DNA of 64,000 nt from Terriglobia bacterium (GTDB taxonomy: Bacteria > Acidobacteriota > Terriglobia > Bryobacterales > Bryobacteraceae), in assembly GCA_020073265.1 (NCBI GenBank), contig JAIQFN010000007.1, forward strand, positions 62,001 to 126,000. Direction: 5' to 3'. Shown here in pieces: positions 60,855-64,000 of the stretch. The notes under the pieces were generated by a model, which was given only the letters and a program-made list of their open reading frames with translations, did not search any database and was not told the DNA's origin. A program made the translations under genes and the position numbers. Numbering within the stretch: position 1 is the first letter of the stretch; each line of letters opens with the position of its first letter.

Positions 60855-61559
60855 CTATCTATTGATCATCTCGGCGTGCAGCTCCGCGGCGCTTCTGTTC
60901 AGCAGCTCCTGCCGGAACGAGGCTTGTGAGACCAGGTGGCTGAACGCCTCTTCCTTCATCAACTGGTTGAAGTGAGCGGAGGCCAGCAGCCCGCGGAACG
61001 AGCTATCCCGGGCCATCCGCAGGAAAACCTGGTTGCTCATCAAATCCTGGAAAGTCTTGTCGGCCCTTAACTGCTGGTAGTTTGCATCCTGCTCGAGAGC
61101 TTTGAAATAGACGTCCTGAGCCGCAGTTTTCTTTTTCAGATCCTGTTGCTTCATTGCCGCGAGCGCGCGCTGGAACAGATCGCTCTTCAGAAGATTGGCG
61201 AAGGCATCGTTCTTCACCATCTCGCGGAAGGACACGTCCGAGAGCAGCTGGGCGAATAAGTCATCCTTCCGGAGGCTCTTGAAGGATTCGTCGTTCAAAA
61301 GAGCCTGGAACGCCTCATTGTTGGCGAGCGACTTGAAGTCGCTGCTTTGCAGGATGGCGGCCATCGCGACCGGAGCGGCCCCGGGAGTCGCCACGTCGGA
61401 TGAGTTTACCTGGCCGTCGCGATACACATCGCGTTTGCCGATAGCGCCCTGGGTTTTTTCCGTGCCGACATGCGCGTTCGAGAAGTACACCAGTACGCCG
61501 GCGGCAACCAGGCCGCTCCCAATCAAGATCGCAAATCTCCACTTACGAAATGCGCTCAT
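60855..61559 (-). CDS. Membrane-anchored protein of exact nine-residue repeats
   Basis: A 234-residue protein from ATG 61559, with gtaggaggaaggac upstream; the outer frame to 61613 is not used. A transmembrane anchor covers about residues 8-26. From residue 75 a Phe or Tyr recurs every nine residues: F75, 84, 93, 102, 111, 120, 129, then F152, Y161, F170, F179, F188, F197, F206, F215. A Leu or Met usually stands three residues later and an acidic residue near the unit end ('SFKSLRKDD', 'AFANLLKSD', 'SFRGLLAS'). The result is a long amphipathic helical array interrupted once at 130-149. I know no family with this exact pattern. It is 55 bases upstream of the gluzincin gene on the same strand. 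Confidence 0.75.
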   Translation of the reverse strand: MSAFRKWRFAILIGSGLVAAGVLVYFSNAHVGTEKTQGAIGKRDVYRDGQVNSSDVATPGAAPVAMAAILQSSDFKSLANNEAFQALLNDESFKSLRKDDLFAQLLSDVSFREMVKNDAFANLLKSDLFQRALAAMKQQDLKKKTAAQDVYFKALEQDANYQQLRADKTFQDLMSNQVFLRMARDSSFRGLLASAHFNQLMKEEAFSHLVSQASFRQELLNRSAAELHAEMINR

Positions 61560-61656
61560 TTGGTTGTCCTTCCTCCTACTGTGCTTGGCTGGCCCACTGT
61601 TATAGAGTGACACAGGGCGCGGGCGTGTTACACGGATCGTAAAAAGGTTTTGGCTC

Positions 61657-62088
61657 TCATGGCTCCAGGCTCTGTGGACTGGGAAAGCGGAATGAGACCG
61701 TGTTGCGGTCGTGATCGCGCCGGTAAGTGATCGGGCCAGCCATGCGACGCACCAAAAACAAACCCAGGCCGCCGGTAGGCCGATCCGCCAAGCTGTCAGA
61801 CAGGCCCGGGTCGCTGCTTTCTAACGGATTGAAACTGCGGCCTTTATCTGAAATTTCGATCAGCAGGGCGCCAGGTCCGTCAACTGCGTACGCCAGCTCG
61901 ACGTCCCCGTTTCCGGGCTGGTAGGCGTACCGCGCTACGTTGACGACCAGCTCCTCCAGAACCAGGTCGAGCTGATTCCGCTGTTCCGGCGACAGGCCGG
62001 CGCGCTCCGCTCCAGCATGCGCGAAGTCGAGCAACGCTTTCAGGGAATTGAGACTAGCCGGCAGCGTGAGACGTGCGAAGCGGTCCAT
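61657..62088 (-). CDS. RsbW-like anti-sigma ATP-binding kinase
   Basis: A 143-residue GHKL-type protein of the RsbW/SpoIIAB class. N box 'LDLVLEELVVNVARYAY', G1 'EISDKGRSFNP' and G2 'TGGLGLFLVRRMAG' are all present. Its start directly follows the stop of the STAS gene, so the two are a partner-switching pair. It should phosphorylate the STAS protein and bind a sigma factor or other output. No sigma gene is adjacent; the ECF at 55774 is 6 kb away. Confidence 0.88.
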   Translation of the reverse strand: MDRFARLTLPASLNSLKALLDFAHAGAERAGLSPEQRNQLDLVLEELVVNVARYAYQPGNGDVELAYAVDGPGALLIEISDKGRSFNPLESSDPGLSDSLADRPTGGLGLFLVRRMAGPITYRRDHDRNTVSFRFPSPQSLEP

Positions 62089-62421
62089 TTACAGCCCAGC
62101 GATGGCCTGCTGGGCGGACTCGTAGACCGGGAACACACCAATAAGCCTTGTCATTTCAAAGACTTGTCTGGGCAGTCCGTGTAGTCCGCACAGAATCAGC
62201 GAGCCTGAACTCGACTGCAGCTTTTTGGCGACGGAGAGAAAGGATCGCAGGCCCATGCTGCTGACGTACTCCAGGCCTTCGAGTTCCGCGATCAAATGCC
62301 GGGTTCCCTGGGAGATCCACTGCTCGCAGGCCTGCTCGAACTCATGCGCATTTTCGGCGTCCATGCGACCGGTTACTTTGAGCAGCACGGCCTTATCGAG
62401 TTTGGTCGGTTCGATGTTCAT
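62089..62421 (-). CDS. STAS-domain anti-anti-sigma factor
   Basis: A 110-residue STAS protein (SpoIIAA/RsbV type). 'VLLKVTGRMDAENAHEFEQ' is the first half; 'LEYVSSMGLRSFLSVAKKL' carries the S54-S55-x-G loop where phosphorylation occurs in RsbV. It is encoded immediately upstream of the RsbW-like kinase, with zero gap. By family it would sequester the kinase when unphosphorylated. Ribosome site is weak. Confidence 0.88.
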   Translation of the reverse strand: MNIEPTKLDKAVLLKVTGRMDAENAHEFEQACEQWISQGTRHLIAELEGLEYVSSMGLRSFLSVAKKLQSSSGSLILCGLHGLPRQVFEMTRLIGVFPVYESAQQAIAGL

Positions 62422-62458
62422 GATGTCGGTGGGTACCCGTTGGGTGAAGGTCTTCGGC

Positions 62459-62471
62459 TGTCATTATGACA
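62459..62471. promoter_or_regulatory. Perfect palindrome upstream of the STAS/RsbW pair
   Basis: TGTCAT-T-ATGACA, a perfect 6-1-6 inverted repeat, 38 bases upstream of the STAS start and about 95 bases upstream of the divergent gene at 62566. On the minus strand it contains CATAAT, a possible -10 box, so a bound protein would block it. No good -35 is seen. Confidence 0.4.
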
Positions 62472-62565
62472 CCGCCAGGGCGCTGGGCGCGAGACGCCGC
62501 GCAAGCCGAAAAGGCGCTCTCGATTCGCGCGTACCGTGCCTTTTTCCTGTGTTAGACTCACGCGC

Positions 62566-62976
62566 ATGGGATCTCCGAAACAATCGCCGCTCGATGAAGT
62601 GAAGCTCGCGATGGCGAGCACCAATGAGCTATTCAACACCGAGGTCTTCGGCAAGCGGAACTTCGCCGCGCTTGACCAGATTTACACTTCGAATGCCCGG
62701 ATCCTACCACCCGGGGCGGCTATGGTCGCGGGGCGGGAATCGATCAAGAAGTTTTGGTCGGATCTGATTCAGTCGATGAATGCGAAGTCGGCGGTGCTGG
62801 CTTCCATCGAAGTGCTGCCGGCCGGCGACGGCCTGGTCGAAATAGGACGCGCGACGCTAACGGCGGAGCCTCCCGGCCAAGCGCCGGCGCAAATGGAAGT
62901 GAAGTACGTGGTGTATTGGCGCCAGGAAGACAATCGTTGGAAGTGGCACGTGGATATCTGGAACCAAAGCGCATAG
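62566..62976 (+). CDS. SnoaL/DUF4440-like (NTF2-fold) protein
   Basis: A 136-residue protein from ATG 62566 (a GTG at 62536 is possible). 'STNELFNTEVFGKRNFAALDQIYTSNARILPPGAAMVAGRESIKKFWSDLIQS' and the final 'VVYWRQEDNRWKWHVDIWNQ' are typical of DUF4440/SnoaL-like NTF2-fold proteins. No signal peptide. Ribosome site is not evident. Function unknown; such proteins are often dimeric binding or isomerase units. It is divergent from the STAS/RsbW pair and converges on the aminotransferase gene. Confidence 0.8.
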   Translation: MGSPKQSPLDEVKLAMASTNELFNTEVFGKRNFAALDQIYTSNARILPPGAAMVAGRESIKKFWSDLIQSMNAKSAVLASIEVLPAGDGLVEIGRATLTAEPPGQAPAQMEVKYVVYWRQEDNRWKWHVDIWNQSA

Positions 62977-63002
62977 CGTCTCAATAGCAGTAATTCGGAT
63001 CG

Positions 63003-64000
63003 CTACCGCGCCGCCGTCAGGCTCTCGTCATGGAGACGGGCGAATCGCGCCGCGAGCTGCGGAACGGGCCCCAGCGTCGCTCGCTTCTTCTTCAGGGCCG
63101 CAAACGCTTCGTCCGTGATCTCGAGCGTCAGCTTGACGTCGTTCTCCGTGAGCGCCGCGCAGATGAAATTGTTGTGCCACGGATGAATGTAGACTCCGCG
63201 CGTCAACGCCTCGGACACCCAGCCGTATCCCAGACGCATGTCGGGATCGTCATCAAACAAAATCATCGGCATTTGTACCGGACCAGTCTGCCGCAGGCTG
63301 AATCCGTGGCTCGAAGCCTGCGTCGCCAGGCCGCTCCGCAGCATCGCTCCAGTCTTTTCCATCCGCTCCAGATAGTCCGTCTTCTGAATCTGGTTCAGCG
63401 TGGCGATGGCGGCCGCCATGGGTATGGCCTGAAACCAGAAGGAGCCGGTGACAAAAATCTTTTGGGCTGCGGCGCGCGCCTTTTCAGAACCGAGCAGGGC
63501 GGAAAGTGGGTAGCCATTGGCGATACATTTGCCCCAGGCGCTCAGGTCCGGCTGGATTCCCACCGTCGACCAACTGCAGTCGCGGGCCAGACGGAAGCCG
63601 GCGCGGACGTCGTCGACGATCAGCAGCGCGCCGGTGCGATCACACAGGTCGCGCGCGGACTGTGCGAACTCGGGTGTCGGGAGTTCCTGATCCTCGAAAA
63701 CATCGTGCCGGAACGCGGACGCAAACACACCGGCCACGTCGTCGCCCGCCGCGCGGAACGCGTCCTCCAGGCTCTGCGGATTGTTGTACTCGTAATACAG
63801 CATGTGCGCGCGCTCTTCCGGCACGGTGCCCGCCACATACGGGTTGCACCAGGGCGCGGCGCCGTGATACGCCTTCTTGGCCGCCAGTATCTTTCGCTTC
63901 TTGGTGTGGGCTCGCGCGCACATCATCGCCATGGTGGTTGCGTCGGTGCCGTTTTTGCAGAACATCGCCCAATCGGCGTGGCTGATCATCGAAACAAATC
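63003..64000 (-). CDS. Class III PLP aminotransferase/aminomutase, cut by window edge
   Basis: The last ~332 residues of a fold-type I class III aminotransferase or glutamate-1-semialdehyde aminomutase-like enzyme. The frame is open to base 64000 with no stop, and the text before ATG 63989 (phe-val-ser) fits the family, so the true start is outside. 'FCKNGTDATTMAMMCARAHTKK' is the cofactor phosphate loop, 'LLIVDDVRAGFR' has the Asp, and 'LSAWGKCIANGYPLSALLG' has the PLP Lys. The exact substrate is not assigned. Confidence 0.87.
   Translation of the reverse strand, partial: FVSMISHADWAMFCKNGTDATTMAMMCARAHTKKRKILAAKKAYHGAAPWCNPYVAGTVPEERAHMLYYEYNNPQSLEDAFRAAGDDVAGVFASAFRHDVFEDQELPTPEFAQSARDLCDRTGALLIVDDVRAGFRLARDCSWSTVGIQPDLSAWGKCIANGYPLSALLGSEKARAAAQKIFVTGSFWFQAIPMAAAIATLNQIQKTDYLERMEKTGAMLRSGLATQASSHGFSLRQTGPVQMPMILFDDDPDMRLGYGWVSEALTRGVYIHPWHNNFICAALTENDVKLTLEITDEAFAALKKKRATLGPVPQLAARFARLHDESLTAAR

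Noticed and set aside
1-64000. tRNA, rRNA, CRISPR arrays, integrase or att sites
   Set aside because: No cloverleaf-like, direct-repeat-spacer or integrase-type sequence was recognised in any intergenic stretch.

Overview
The window looks like a chromosomal segment of a soil-type Acidobacterium, most likely of the Solibacter/Bryobacter group. The inference rests on high-GC coding sequence, an Oar-like TonB-dependent receptor, a PSD1/DUF1549/DUF1553 plus DUF1501 pair, a PEP-CTERM protein, many Tat- or Sec-exported enzymes of unknown function, and large paralogous families. No rRNA, tRNA, CRISPR array, phage or intact insertion sequence is visible. Both edges cut genes: the receptor at the left and a PLP aminotransferase at the right.

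Layout. (1) 1-7.8 kb: receptor 3' end, a decayed DUF3489 gene, a DUF433/DUF5615 toxin-antitoxin-like pair, an exported cytochrome c-PQQ propeller protein with a second cytochrome c protein and a secreted partner, then a GH-A-like glycosidase. (2) 7.8-8.5 kb: non-coding, with a 28-bp tandem duplication. (3) 8.5-12.9 kb: an ice-binding-like PEP-CTERM protein, three TadE/TadG-type pseudopilin-like genes and a TonB-like protein. (4) 13.2-24.6 kb: two facing clusters for oxidative sugar-acid breakdown. They encode an SDR dehydrogenase, enolase-superfamily dehydratase, cyclase-family hydrolase, SMP-30 lactonase, FAH-family hydratase/hydrolase, HpaI-type aldolase, two ThuA proteins, an aldo/keto reductase and small accessory proteins. 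Two tandem DUF4185 proteins lie between them.

(5) 24.8-47.6 kb is the most striking region. On the minus strand a homocysteine methyltransferase-like protein, a MtaB-type methanol:corrinoid methyltransferase with its zinc ligands intact, and a DUF1638 protein form a short operon. Divergent from it is a tight ten-gene plus-strand run from 32.5 to 47.6 kb: two tandem unknown glycoside-hydrolase-like proteins, a DUF6259-type pair, a sugar/ureide-type transporter, a GH172 (DUF2961) protein, a UroD-family methyltransferase, a corrinoid protein, a corrinoid reductive activator and a mutarotase-like protein. A second copy of the DUF6259-type pair lies at 24.8-29.1 kb. The arrangement suggests that glycan breakdown is coupled to corrinoid-dependent removal and reuse of methyl groups (methanol or O-methyl sugars). 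That coupling is inference from gene order and conserved residues.

(6) 47.7-64 kb: a small Lys-rich secreted protein, a zinc-ribbon protein, an MFS/spermidine-synthase fusion, an S4 RNA-binding protein, the PSD1/DUF1501 pair, and a regulatory block. The block contains an ECF-type sigma factor translationally coupled to an unusual zinc-finger/STAS fusion, and a separate STAS/RsbW-like pair. Nearby are a PrsW-type protease, a gluzincin-propeller-barrel protein and a membrane-anchored protein made of exact nine-residue repeats.
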